Shown here piece after piece: positions 7,017 through 14,438 of a DNA stretch of 62,735 nt. The translations under genes were made by a program, and so were the position numbers. The stretch lies in the IMG/VR virus record IMGVR_UViG_3300027969_003138, positions 1 to 62,735 of that record, one strand, 5' to 3'. The DNA comes from a virus. Below the pieces are notes generated by a model that was not told the origin of the DNA, made no database searches, and saw only the letters and a program-made list of their open reading frames with translations. The first letter of the stretch is position 1. Each line of letters begins with the position of its first letter.

Positions 7017-7024
7017 TATTTATA
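7017..7024 (-). promoter_or_regulatory. T4 late promoter, perfect consensus
   Basis: TATAAATA on the minus strand, 5 nt from the ATG at 7011. With T4 spacing, transcription would begin at or next to the start codon. It lies in the only clear gap (7012-7056) inside the PP-loop gene run. Confidence 0.65.
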
Positions 7025-7056
7025 TTAAAAATTTTAAGGTAGATAAAAATATAAAA

Positions 7057-7644
7057 TTAAATTAAATTATTAAAACTTTTTTTAGATAGAGATTTGGCAA
7101 TTTCACTGAAGGAAGGGAAACCGTCAAATTTTGTTTGTATTATTATTCTAGGTTTATCTCCAATACACTTAAAACTATGATAGGTATCTACATCTAACGC
7201 ATACACGTCTCCAATTTCATTATGTAATTCTTCTATAAATGGAACATTTTCATATGCATATATGTCGGTATTTCTACTCTTACCCAAATTGGTTGAGTAT
7301 TTGAGGGTTGATATACTATTAATATAATCTTCATCATACCAGCGTACCCAATCATCAAAATTACATGATATGGCAATATTTAATGCACTTTGGCATTTAA
7401 AGCCATCTTTATGAATTCTATACCCATGGCCAGGATCTGAATAAAACGCTTTTTGTATACGCCCGATTTCTGAACATTGTATTTTCAATTCTGTATTAAT
7501 AAACAATTTTAAAAATTCATTGTTGAGATACTCATCAAAATGGATCCATTGGTACGGTATATTTGGTTGTTTTCTTTTTAATATTTCAATTAAAAAGAAG
7601 TCAATAGTCTCCTTAGGCAATTTACCCAATTTTAGATATTTCAT
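7057..7644 (-). CDS. 2OG-Fe(II) dioxygenase-like hydroxylase 1
   Basis: A 195-residue protein with a double-stranded beta-helix hydroxylase layout. A HxD motif is at H78-K-D80, a distal His at H156 (DTYHSFKC), and an Arg ten residues later (R166, in PRIIIQTKF) is placed to bind the 2-oxoglutarate carboxylate. Such enzymes use Fe(II), oxygen and 2-oxoglutarate to hydroxylate side chains or small molecules. It starts inside the end of the radical SAM gene (23-nt overlap), so the two are translationally linked. Substrate unknown. Confidence 0.7.
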   Translation of the reverse strand: MKYLKLGKLPKETIDFFLIEILKRKQPNIPYQWIHFDEYLNNEFLKLFINTELKIQCSEIGRIQKAFYSDPGHGYRIHKDGFKCQSALNIAISCNFDDWVRWYDEDYINSISTLKYSTNLGKSRNTDIYAYENVPFIEELHNEIGDVYALDVDTYHSFKCIGDKPRIIIQTKFDGFPSFSEIAKSLSKKSFNNLI

Positions 7645-8947
7645 TTTTTTCTATCATTTCTACTATTTTAGGAAATACAGATTTCCAATCTGTGTTTCTA
7701 GTGCCATCAAGATAGTTCATAAATTTTAAAAATTCTTTGATGCTATCAGGTTTATGAAATTCATCACCCGTATGATTTTTTAAATATGTTATAATCATAT
7801 CTGCTTTTACAGAGTTGTGTTTATTCTCAATATAATACTTTATTAAATCTTGCTTTGATTGATCTGATAATGACGATACAGACAACCGTTCCGGGCCTTC
7901 TAAAAATCTTAGATGAAAGTCTACACCAATTGACTTGCACCATTCTTCACTTTCAATAATACTATAGCAAGTTGGAATTTGAAAGCATGTACTGACTGAC
8001 ATTAATTTTATTTTGTTGTTAGAATCAATTTGATATTGTTTTAATTTGTTAATATTAGTTTGAAACTTTTCCCACTTGCCACCAAATCGTATCAACTCAT
8101 ATTGATCTCCTATTGCATCCATACTAGCACGAATATGCACTTTCTTAAAATGACTCCAACGTTGTGCTATCTTATCATTAATAGCACTAGCATTTGTATC
8201 ATATTCTAACCATATATTTTTAGCATACCCCGATTCAATTAATTTATCAAGCATAATATCGTGTGCAGGAGTGACCATTGGTTCCCCACCTGTAATATAG
8301 ATATGCTTTAAATGCGGCATCATTTCTTCAAATTTGGGCCACCATCTAGGATCTTCAAACCATTGTAATTCCGGTGGCTCTATCCATTTATTTGTTGTTA
8401 AATTTTTGGTAACAGTTATCTTAGTTCCGTGCCCAAATGAGTTAGTATTAAAATAATCAAAATGTTCCTCGTACCATAAATTACTAAACACCGGACTACA
8501 CATTACGCATTTTTGATTACATAAATTACCAAACCGAATATCTAACGAATTGGGCATCCAATCTACATTGCCCTGCTCATCTATTTTATTTTTTGAATAA
8601 TTAGATTCAGAAACAACATCATTATTTTCAATATTCATCAAATAAAGTCTACGACTTTTATTTTTATGTTCCCTGTCATGATTTGTGATTATTTCTCTAT
8701 TTTCACAACAATCGCAATGAGGGCTCCATTTATCAGGATTATTAGTATTAAATAATCTCACCTGACGATGTTTATCGCTATTCATAATATCGTTGATACT
8801 ATGGGTTAGTATATGCATAATATTGCCATCTTTATCTCTGGCTCTCTGCATATCTAAACTTTTATCTGAATTTGTACCAATTGAACATAATCTGATATAA
8901 CCATCAGGTAAAATATGCATTCCGTTCCAAACTGTTTTACAAAACAT
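7622..8947 (-). CDS. Radical SAM protein with auxiliary-cluster cysteines
   Basis: A 441-residue protein. The radical SAM core has C143xxxC147xxC150 (NLCNQKCVMC) and the SAM-binding GGEP at 220-223. N-terminal to it lies a cysteine-bearing segment: FCKTVWNGMHILPDG, then RLCS with C21, and CDCC around 78-81. This resembles the auxiliary [4Fe-4S] half-sites of twitch/SPASM-type enzymes, placed before the core rather than after it. The enzyme would cleave SAM reductively to start radical chemistry; targets in this class are often peptides or carrier-bound substrates. The start is supported by AGGG 7 nt upstream and a late-promoter motif before that. The 5' neighbour ends 12 nt away. Confidence 0.85.
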   Translation of the reverse strand: MFCKTVWNGMHILPDGYIRLCSIGTNSDKSLDMQRARDKDGNIMHILTHSINDIMNSDKHRQVRLFNTNNPDKWSPHCDCCENREIITNHDREHKNKSRRLYLMNIENNDVVSESNYSKNKIDEQGNVDWMPNSLDIRFGNLCNQKCVMCSPVFSNLWYEEHFDYFNTNSFGHGTKITVTKNLTTNKWIEPPELQWFEDPRWWPKFEEMMPHLKHIYITGGEPMVTPAHDIMLDKLIESGYAKNIWLEYDTNASAINDKIAQRWSHFKKVHIRASMDAIGDQYELIRFGGKWEKFQTNINKLKQYQIDSNNKIKLMSVSTCFQIPTCYSIIESEEWCKSIGVDFHLRFLEGPERLSVSSLSDQSKQDLIKYYIENKHNSVKADMIITYLKNHTGDEFHKPDSIKEFLKFMNYLDGTRNTDWKSVFPKIVEMIEKNEISKIG

Positions 8948-8958
8948 AAATTTCCCTA

Positions 8959-9534
8959 TTATTTATTTAAATCAAATACCATTAATATTAAGTCTTGAGA
9001 ACTGTTATTATGGTATTTGTGTATTTGCCTATGATCAAAATGATAAAGATAGCCTGGTCTAACCAAAAATAGTGTATCATTTATTATCTGTATCATTTCA
9101 TCATTACCTGTATAATAAAATTGATAACGATTTATGGTATCCCAATACGGACCATCAGTATCACAATGTGAATATATTTGCTTTTTTGTACCTAGACAAG
9201 TTACATATGCTCTTGTTATAATCTTAGAATCTGTTGGATCTATGATTTTTTTTAATCTATCTAACAATAAAAATGTTTCTACAAATTTATCTTTATCTGA
9301 TTTTATCAAACCTTTTGTGTCCCTGATAAGATGTGATGATATGCATTCTCTTAGTGGCCCGGTTTTAATATACACGGGATTATACGAATGTGCGGTAAAT
9401 ATATTTTTATTTTTTAATATTTCATTATAGCTATTTTCATATCCCTCAACTGTTTCTAACAAGGTTGTAATATTTGGTTTTAAATAATACCCCCTGTGAG
9501 TATTCCAAGTATCTTCAATATTTTGTTTATTCAT
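8959..9534 (-). CDS. Aspartyl/asparaginyl hydroxylase-like protein 2
   Basis: I choose ATG 9534 (191 aa) over the in-frame TTG at 9549. The protein has HxD at H123-C-D125 (SHCDTD), the strand NRYQFYY that follows the metal site in Asp/Asn beta-hydroxylases, and a distal His-rich segment HFDHRQIHKYHN (about 165-176). The usual Arg ligand is not obvious in the last strand (LILMVFD), so co-substrate binding may differ. TTAAATA lies exactly 5 nt before the ATG, a spacing shared with other late-promoter genes here. It is divergent from the plus-strand hydroxylase at 9573. Iron-dependent fold likely, activity unproven. Confidence 0.68.
   Translation of the reverse strand: MNKQNIEDTWNTHRGYYLKPNITTLLETVEGYENSYNEILKNKNIFTAHSYNPVYIKTGPLRECISSHLIRDTKGLIKSDKDKFVETFLLLDRLKKIIDPTDSKIITRAYVTCLGTKKQIYSHCDTDGPYWDTINRYQFYYTGNDEMIQIINDTLFLVRPGYLYHFDHRQIHKYHNNSSQDLILMVFDLNK
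8960..8967 (-). promoter_or_regulatory. T4-like late promoter motif
   Basis: AATAAATA on the minus strand, 12 nt upstream of the radical SAM start, with its ribosome-binding site in between. It overlaps the stop codon of the upstream hydroxylase gene. Confidence 0.45.
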
Positions 9535-9539
9535 ACTTG

Positions 9540-9546
9540 TATTTAA
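9540..9546 (-). promoter_or_regulatory. Late-promoter-like motif
   Basis: TTAAATA on the minus strand, 5 nt upstream of the ATG at 9534. It forms half of a compact divergent promoter region together with the plus-strand motif at 9551-9558. Confidence 0.35.
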
Positions 9547-9550
9547 CAAT

Positions 9551-9558
9551 GATAAATA
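9551..9558 (+). promoter_or_regulatory. T4-like late promoter motif
   Basis: GATAAATA on the plus strand, 14 nt before the ATG at 9573. The intervening sequence is all A and T and has no ribosome-binding site. Confidence 0.5.
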
Positions 9559-9572
9559 TAATTTAATATAAT

Positions 9573-10175
9573 ATGTTAATCAAAACTTTATTTAAAATCC
9601 CAGATGCCGTTTTTAATCCTGCCGCAGAAGAAATTGCGACTATTGATTGGATCAATTTTAATATTGATTCTGTTCGTGGTAATCGGCCGGAATTTAAAAA
9701 TTGCCTTACTATACCAATTCGCGGGGTTCGCGGGGTCAATTTAAGAGAAAATTGTAATAGAAGTCATGCAGAAAATTTAACTATAACTGAATGTTATGAT
9801 AAACCTAAATTTATTGTAATATATCCTTCAACCTTTACTTTAGCTGAATGGATAAGCAAAGAATTAGGTGGGCTTGTGTTAGGAAAAATAATGATAGTTA
9901 ACTTGTTACCGCATGGTAAAATACCTATACATTGTGATTCAATGAGCCCCGGGGATTATTCTACTGTGTATTCACGATTTCATATACCATTTAAAACTAA
10001 TGAGAAGGTTCTTTTTTACGGGGATGATAGTTATGATTTTCCTGAACATGTACCATACGGTATGCTAAGCCAATTGAATAATATGGCGCAACACCGGGTA
10101 GAAAATCACAGCGAAGAGGGACGAGTTCATGTTATAATAGATGTTGCATTACCCGGTGGTAATTACATATTTTAG
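9573..10175 (+). CDS. Aspartyl/asparaginyl beta-hydroxylase-like protein 3
   Basis: A 200-residue protein and the only plus-strand gene in the metabolic region. It is the clearest family member of the set: HxD at H120-C-D122, the SRFHIPF strand, a distal His at H174 (MAQHRVEN) and the conserved R184 in GRVHVIID. The family hydroxylates Asp/Asn or related substrates with Fe(II) and 2-oxoglutarate. It is divergent from the hydroxylase at 8959-9534. It ends tail-to-tail with a 4-nt overlap with the hydroxylase at 10172-10771, so transcription across this spot is convergent. It may be a late insertion into the cluster. Confidence 0.78.
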   Translation: MLIKTLFKIPDAVFNPAAEEIATIDWINFNIDSVRGNRPEFKNCLTIPIRGVRGVNLRENCNRSHAENLTITECYDKPKFIVIYPSTFTLAEWISKELGGLVLGKIMIVNLLPHGKIPIHCDSMSPGDYSTVYSRFHIPFKTNEKVLFYGDDSYDFPEHVPYGMLSQLNNMAQHRVENHSEEGRVHVIIDVALPGGNYIF

Positions 10176-10771
10176 ACTTTTAAATTATACGAAATTATAA
10201 TTCTTTTGGTATCAGCTTTGATAAAATCTACCCAATGAGCATGATGAGTATTTAATATTACAACATCTCTGTCATTCATTTGATATTGATAAGAAGGAAT
10301 ATCTTTGGTTCTTTTCTTATCTTTTGATTCACTAACATTAGTTATTGCGTTTGATGAGTTTTTTAAACCTATATTAAGTGCATATTCTCTTAAATCCACA
10401 TGTGGTGTTACTGATCTTTGACATTCTATTAATCTTACAAATCTGGGTTCAAATGATGCGGTATTGATAAAATGTTCAACAAGTACAGAATTTATGTTTT
10501 CATGTTTAATAGTGTTTTTTAATATAGTTAAATTGTCGCAAATATTAATACATTCGTCAGTAAAGAATTTCCAAAAAGTATGACTTGTATTTACTCCGCT
10601 AGGGTATATTTGAAAGCAAGGATAAGTTATATTCTTGACTGGATAATGCTCACCATCCGGACCGACTGTTTCATCAACAATGTAATTGTTCATTTTACTT
10701 AAAACTGATTCAACATCCCAATCGACTTTAAAATCTTTTCCTAAATGACAAAATAAATCATTTTTATTCAT
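10172..10771 (-). CDS. 2OG-Fe(II) dioxygenase-like hydroxylase 4
   Basis: A 199-residue protein. HxD is at H124-V-D126 (VTPHVDLREY), followed by a strand ALNIGLKNS, a distal histidine cluster NTHHAHWV (H176-H179) and R190 in KRIIISYNL. This order matches 2-oxoglutarate hydroxylases. Its start overlaps the desaturase stop by 4 nt (ATGA), so it is the last gene of the operon that begins near 15240. A hydroxylase coupled to a desaturase and an acyl carrier protein suggests an acyl or amino-acyl substrate; inference only. Confidence 0.7.
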   Translation of the reverse strand: MNKNDLFCHLGKDFKVDWDVESVLSKMNNYIVDETVGPDGEHYPVKNITYPCFQIYPSGVNTSHTFWKFFTDECINICDNLTILKNTIKHENINSVLVEHFINTASFEPRFVRLIECQRSVTPHVDLREYALNIGLKNSSNAITNVSESKDKKRTKDIPSYQYQMNDRDVVILNTHHAHWVDFIKADTKRIIISYNLKV

Positions 10772-11562
10772 AGCAAAACTTTAAAAATGTTACATGGGTC
10801 CCATTCCCACCGTTTACCACTTACACCTTTACCAAAATCATATGACGCAGGTGCATGATGATGATTGTTGTGCCATCCTTGTCCCCATGCTAGATACCCT
10901 AATATAATATTATTTTGTGAATTATCTTTGGTTTCAAAATTTCTATATCCAAACCAACCTTTAACATGACCAAACACATTAACTAAATTATCTTGTGTAG
11001 ATCCAATTAATGTTACCAACCAAAATGCAGTTAATGCTAACTTCCAGTCAAACATTGCAACTAATGCAGGAACTGTCCATAGTATTTTAATACTATGTTT
11101 GTGGAAGAATACATGATTTGGTTTTCTTAACAAGTCAACTGCATATTTTAAACCAATGGGGTTATCTTTCTCAGTAACTTTAAAGTACCATCCCACAAAC
11201 GCAGTTTTCTTATCATATGTAATTGGGCTATGCAAGTCTTTTACAGTGTCGCTATGTGGATGATGGTATCCTCTATGCATTGCCGCCCAAAATATACTTC
11301 CACCTTGACCTGCAAATGTAGCAAAGAATAGAATAATATTCTCTTTCCATCTAGGTAAGTGATATGTTCTATGACTGAATACTCTATGATATCCTACAGC
11401 GATTCCCAAACCGCAAACTAATACCCACATAATGAATGTTGCAATAAGATAGTATGGAGGTATAACACCAACTACAAGTAGTCCAATTGTAAGTAGCCCA
11501 AATATCCATGCAGGAACAAATTGAAACCAAAATGATTTGGATATTGTTTGTAGATAATTCAT
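10768..11562 (-). CDS. Membrane fatty-acid desaturase (delta-9 type)
   Basis: A 264-residue membrane diiron enzyme with all three histidine boxes: HX4H at H59-H64, HX3HH at H96/H100/H101 and HX2HH at H231/H234/H235. Hydrophobic spans lie around 18-35, 37-56, 75-95 and 165-190, as in acyl-CoA/acyl-lipid delta-9 desaturases. A strong GGAGGAAA site precedes the ATG. These enzymes place a double bond in a fatty chain using oxygen and two electrons, usually from ferredoxin, cytochrome b5 or a rubredoxin-like donor. A rubredoxin and an acyl carrier protein are encoded upstream in the same operon. Family call firm; whether its substrate is lipid, CoA or ACP-bound is open. Confidence 0.92.
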   Translation of the reverse strand: MNYLQTISKSFWFQFVPAWIFGLLTIGLLVVGVIPPYYLIATFIMWVLVCGLGIAVGYHRVFSHRTYHLPRWKENIILFFATFAGQGGSIFWAAMHRGYHHPHSDTVKDLHSPITYDKKTAFVGWYFKVTEKDNPIGLKYAVDLLRKPNHVFFHKHSIKILWTVPALVAMFDWKLALTAFWLVTLIGSTQDNLVNVFGHVKGWFGYRNFETKDNSQNNIILGYLAWGQGWHNNHHHAPASYDFGKGVSGKRWEWDPCNIFKVLL

Positions 11563-12149
11563 AAATTTCCTCCAATTGGTAATATATTCCTATATTCTTG
11601 TTTTAAATAATTACATCTTACAATTGAATCTTCTGGTAATAGTAGTCTCTTATATAGCAATTCCCATGCATTTACATAAAAACATTTATTTTTTGATGGT
11701 ACAATGAATTCATCAAAATATCCATAACGCTCATTGTTATATTTACTCCAATGGAATCTTCTTAAAAGTCTAGTATGTCTGCTATGAGTCAATGTATAAA
11801 ACTTTAATCTTCCATTACTTTCGTTGTATTTTATAACTTCATCTAATACTTCTTTTAATAAATTATTATCGCCGGAGCTTCTATATAAAGTATAAAACCA
11901 ACTTGGTTCTTCTACACTTTCATAAAATGATATTAATGCTTTTACTATTCCATCTTTCACATAGCCAAACGCATGATAATTATTCAAATCACTCAAATAG
12001 TTAGCACAAAATATATCATAAGTTAGTGCATTTAACCCGGTATTTTCTACTTGATATACCTTATCACTATCAATTCCCATATATTTTGAATGTTTAAAAA
12101 TATCTCTAACAGCAAGTGCATGTTTACTTGTTAATTTAACAACCGACAT
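11559..12149 (-). CDS. Acyltransferase-like (GNAT-type) protein
   Basis: I start it at the ATG at 12149 (MSVVKLTSKH, 196 aa), which has GGGGAA 5 nt upstream, rather than at an in-frame ATG 11 codons earlier lying deeper in the upstream gene. The layout looks like a GNAT fold: an N-terminal helix pair, a central strand ALISFYES, a turn, then a helix NLLKEVLDEVIKY and a strand KFYTLTHS. No clean acetyl-CoA loop is visible, so this is a fold-level guess. It overlaps the desaturase start by 4 nt and the PP-loop gene end by 14 nt. It may transfer an acyl group from the carrier protein or CoA. Confidence 0.5.
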   Translation of the reverse strand: MSVVKLTSKHALAVRDIFKHSKYMGIDSDKVYQVENTGLNALTYDIFCANYLSDLNNYHAFGYVKDGIVKALISFYESVEEPSWFYTLYRSSGDNNLLKEVLDEVIKYNESNGRLKFYTLTHSRHTRLLRRFHWSKYNNERYGYFDEFIVPSKNKCFYVNAWELLYKRLLLPEDSIVRCNYLKQEYRNILPIGGNL

Positions 12150-13065
12150 AGTTTTCCCCAAATAATTGTGCGTACAAATCATCTATAAAGATTCCGTCTA
12201 AACTAGATTCTAATCTTTTGGTATGACTTAAATATAATGAATTGTAGGTTTCTCCGTTAAAACCCATCAATTTTTCATAACCGTGTGTTTTTACTTTATC
12301 TAAGATATCAGGCATTAATTCTTTAAGAATATCATTCTTAGAACTTACACTAGATGTTTTATAATTATATCGTTCCGTAATTAGCCATTGTATTTTAGGG
12401 TGCTCTAAGTAATATCCCATCATTTCGGGAGTATAGCTAAACCATTCATTGACTAATGGAATACCATATTTTAAACTAAATCGCATTGCACTAGCATCTT
12501 CATTTTCTCTGAAACAATAATACCATTTACTGCCATTTAGAAAAGTATGTCTACGTAACATCATTTCCCCGCCCATAATTGCCGGTAATTTCATTTGACG
12601 AATATGATGATAAACCGTTAAATATGCCATTTGTCTACATTGTATATCTGCGGCAAATTCATATGCTTGACCACTATGATAAAAATCCTTTACATCAAAT
12701 TCAACTGATTCCAATTTCATACCTATATCATCCGTGATACGTTGTGCTATTTGATAGTCAGAAATGTTGTAATCATTTTTAAATTTAATAAAAACAACTC
12801 TAGGGTTTACTCCAATATGCTTAAAGGCTCGCAATACTATTTCACTATCAGTGCCGCCGCTAAACATTACTACAAAATCATTGCCATATTCTTTGTGTAT
12901 CAAGTCAGCAGTACGATATTGTTCTTCTAACCAATTACTTGTTTTATAGTAATCCAGGTCTATTTTACCTACATTCACTTTAAATTTATCACAAGGTGTC
13001 TCACGATTACCAAATAATATATCGCCAATTGAATACGTTAAGTGATTTTTATATGTGAAGTTCAT
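12136..13065 (-). CDS. PP-loop protein D
   Basis: A 309-residue protein with SGGTDS at 69-74 after strand DFVVMF, then EIVLRAF, very like PP-loop protein A. Downstream there is a second strand RVVFIKF and a GGE element (about 165-167) that may close the active site. No N-terminal glutaminase. It overlaps the acyl carrier protein gene by 4 nt (ATGA), the tightest link of any PP-loop gene here to a carrier protein. An adenylating enzyme that loads or amidates a carrier-bound acid is an attractive but unproven reading. Confidence 0.75.
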   Translation of the reverse strand: MNFTYKNHLTYSIGDILFGNRETPCDKFKVNVGKIDLDYYKTSNWLEEQYRTADLIHKEYGNDFVVMFSGGTDSEIVLRAFKHIGVNPRVVFIKFKNDYNISDYQIAQRITDDIGMKLESVEFDVKDFYHSGQAYEFAADIQCRQMAYLTVYHHIRQMKLPAIMGGEMMLRRHTFLNGSKWYYCFRENEDASAMRFSLKYGIPLVNEWFSYTPEMMGYYLEHPKIQWLITERYNYKTSSVSSKNDILKELMPDILDKVKTHGYEKLMGFNGETYNSLYLSHTKRLESSLDGIFIDDLYAQLFGENYVGC

Positions 13066-13280
13066 TTCATAAGCGACATTAACTCAGCAACAGTGGATGC
13101 TTTTGCATCATCACTTACTTCATTAGCAGTAACTTCCTCATAATACACTTGTAACTCAACTACATCTAATGAGTCCAAACCTACTTCTAAAAGATTATCC
13201 GTCGGTGATAATTTAATAGTTTTTTTAAAAAGCGTTAAAACTGCATCTTCAATAAATTTAATTTTTTCTTGGTCTGTCAT
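13062..13280 (-). CDS. Acyl carrier protein
   Basis: A 72-residue acidic helical protein with the phosphopantetheine attachment motif GLDSLDVVEL; Ser37 is the expected 4'-phosphopantetheine site. The length is typical for ACP (about 75-80). It carries acyl or aminoacyl thioesters for cytoplasmic biosynthesis. No phosphopantetheinyl transferase is in the window, so the host enzyme would have to activate it. It is coupled by ATGA overlaps to the genes on both sides (an acyltransferase-like gene and PP-loop D), which argues for a dedicated pathway rather than bulk fatty-acid synthesis. Confidence 0.93.
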   Translation of the reverse strand: MTDQEKIKFIEDAVLTLFKKTIKLSPTDNLLEVGLDSLDVVELQVYYEEVTANEVSDDAKASTVAELMSLMK

Positions 13281-13825
13281 TTTATGGTCCTATCTAATTC
13301 TGCTACATATTGTTCAGTGTAGTATATATTCTTTTTTCCTATGGGTTTGAATTTTCTATAAATATCGGGCCATTGATTAAACATTGCAGGTCTTTTGCCT
13401 TCATTTGCCCGTACAAACCATTGATATATTGCACTATTATGTGAGTCTGCTGTGATATACAAATGGTCGTACTGCACCGTATTTTCAATAATTTTTGGAA
13501 GAATAAATTCTCCCATGCAGTATTTAGTTCGATATTTTGGATTAATATAGGCCCTAGTTAATGCGAGTGCTATTGTTTGATCTAAGTCATACTCATTGTA
13601 TCCAGCACTACATACATACTCGCCTTCATCTTCTAGCACGTAGTAACATCCACGATTGTATCTTCCGTGTACATCATTCAATATATAAAAAATATTGGCA
13701 GGATCATTTTTGTAATCAGGATGATAATTTTTGATAATATCATTATCTGTTATCTTAGAAAGAGAAACCTCTAACAAGTTCATTACAAACTTATTAGAGG
13801 AATCATGTAGCTCATTCAATAACAT
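13277..13825 (-). CDS. N-acyltransferase-like protein, 182 aa
   Basis: The pattern suggests a GNAT-like fold: strand GCYYVLEDEGEYVCSAGY, then a helix and the arginine-rich stretch YINPKYRTKYCMGEFIL where the CoA-binding turn would sit, then strand LYITADSHN before a C-terminal helix. The fold call is tentative. It starts inside the rubredoxin stop codon (TAATG) and overlaps the ACP start by 4 nt, so all three are translated together. With an ACP next door, the donor could be acyl-ACP rather than acyl-CoA, as in autoinducer synthases; that is inference. Confidence 0.5.
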   Translation of the reverse strand: MLLNELHDSSNKFVMNLLEVSLSKITDNDIIKNYHPDYKNDPANIFYILNDVHGRYNRGCYYVLEDEGEYVCSAGYNEYDLDQTIALALTRAYINPKYRTKYCMGEFILPKIIENTVQYDHLYITADSHNSAIYQWFVRANEGKRPAMFNQWPDIYRKFKPIGKKNIYYTEQYVAELDRTIK

Positions 13826-13956
13826 TAAATAGTTTCGTAATCAACTTTAAAGCCGCCGCATTCTGGGCAGGGAAAATCTTCTGGTAGATCATCCCATTTT
13901 CCTTCTGTTTCTTCATCATGTACATGTCCGCAAATTACGCATATATGATCCATCAT
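13825..13956 (-). CDS. Rubredoxin
   Basis: A very short gene of 43 codons (or 42 from the next ATG at 13953). Two iron-binding knuckles are present, CVICGH and CPECGG, joined by an acidic linker with DDLPEDF, the signature just before the second knuckle of true rubredoxins. The loop between the knuckles is about ten residues shorter than in the usual 52-54-residue protein. A single Fe(Cys)4 centre would carry one electron. The ATG at 13956 makes an ATGA overlap with the rubrerythrin stop and has GGGAG 5 nt upstream, so I prefer it. Likely partners are the rubrerythrin-like protein or the desaturase. Confidence 0.93.
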   Translation of the reverse strand: MMDHICVICGHVHDEETEGKWDDLPEDFPCPECGGFKVDYETI

Positions 13957-14417
13957 TCTGCTCCCTTTGTTAGTTCATCTAATTTTTGTTGATATGCTTC
14001 TGCATGACGCTTCTCTACTTTAGCAAGTGCGGCAAAACGCTTTTCGGCTTTATTTAGTATTGTTTGGAATTCACTAGCATGACGCTGTGATTCTTCAATC
14101 TGATGTTGTGCTTCTTTTGCCGCAAGTAAATTACCTTCAAATTCTGCAATCTCACGGAACTCAGGGTACATAACCTGATACTCATAAGTCTCACCTTCAA
14201 TTGCCATCTCTAAACATTGTTTAGTATCTGGCTTCTTAATAAGCAATTCTAAATGACCCCAGGCATGTAATAGCTCTTGGTCTGCTGTATGCTCAAAATG
14301 TTTTGCAATATCCTCATATCCTTCAGCACGTGCTATTTTTGCAAAATATTTATATTTTACATGTGCTTGGCTTTCGCCGGCTAGTGCCCCTTGTAGGCTA
14401 GTTATAGTTTCTGACAT
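13953..14417 (-). CDS. Rubrerythrin-like diiron protein
   Basis: A 154-residue four-helix ferritin-like protein. Metal ligands are visible as E15 (AGESQA), E48xxH51 (QELLH), E75/E77 (EGETYEY) and E135xxH138 (VEKRH). Rubrerythrins reduce hydrogen peroxide with electrons from a rubredoxin centre. The usual C-terminal rubredoxin domain is absent; a separate rubredoxin gene overlaps its stop codon instead. A GGAGAAAC site precedes the start. Together they could protect iron enzymes of the infected cell from peroxide. Family call firm; it is closer in layout to the short sulerythrin type. Confidence 0.92.
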   Translation of the reverse strand: MSETITSLQGALAGESQAHVKYKYFAKIARAEGYEDIAKHFEHTADQELLHAWGHLELLIKKPDTKQCLEMAIEGETYEYQVMYPEFREIAEFEGNLLAAKEAQHQIEESQRHASEFQTILNKAEKRFAALAKVEKRHAEAYQQKLDELTKGAE

Positions 14418-14438
14418 AGTTTCTCCTTTGTGTGTAAA

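Noticed and set aside
2326-13065. Queuosine or deazaguanine (QueC-type) pathway for the PP-loop genes
   Set aside because: No QueD, QueE, QueF or transglycosylase genes are visible, and the PP-loop proteins look closer to asparagine synthase; no deazaguanine set can be supported.
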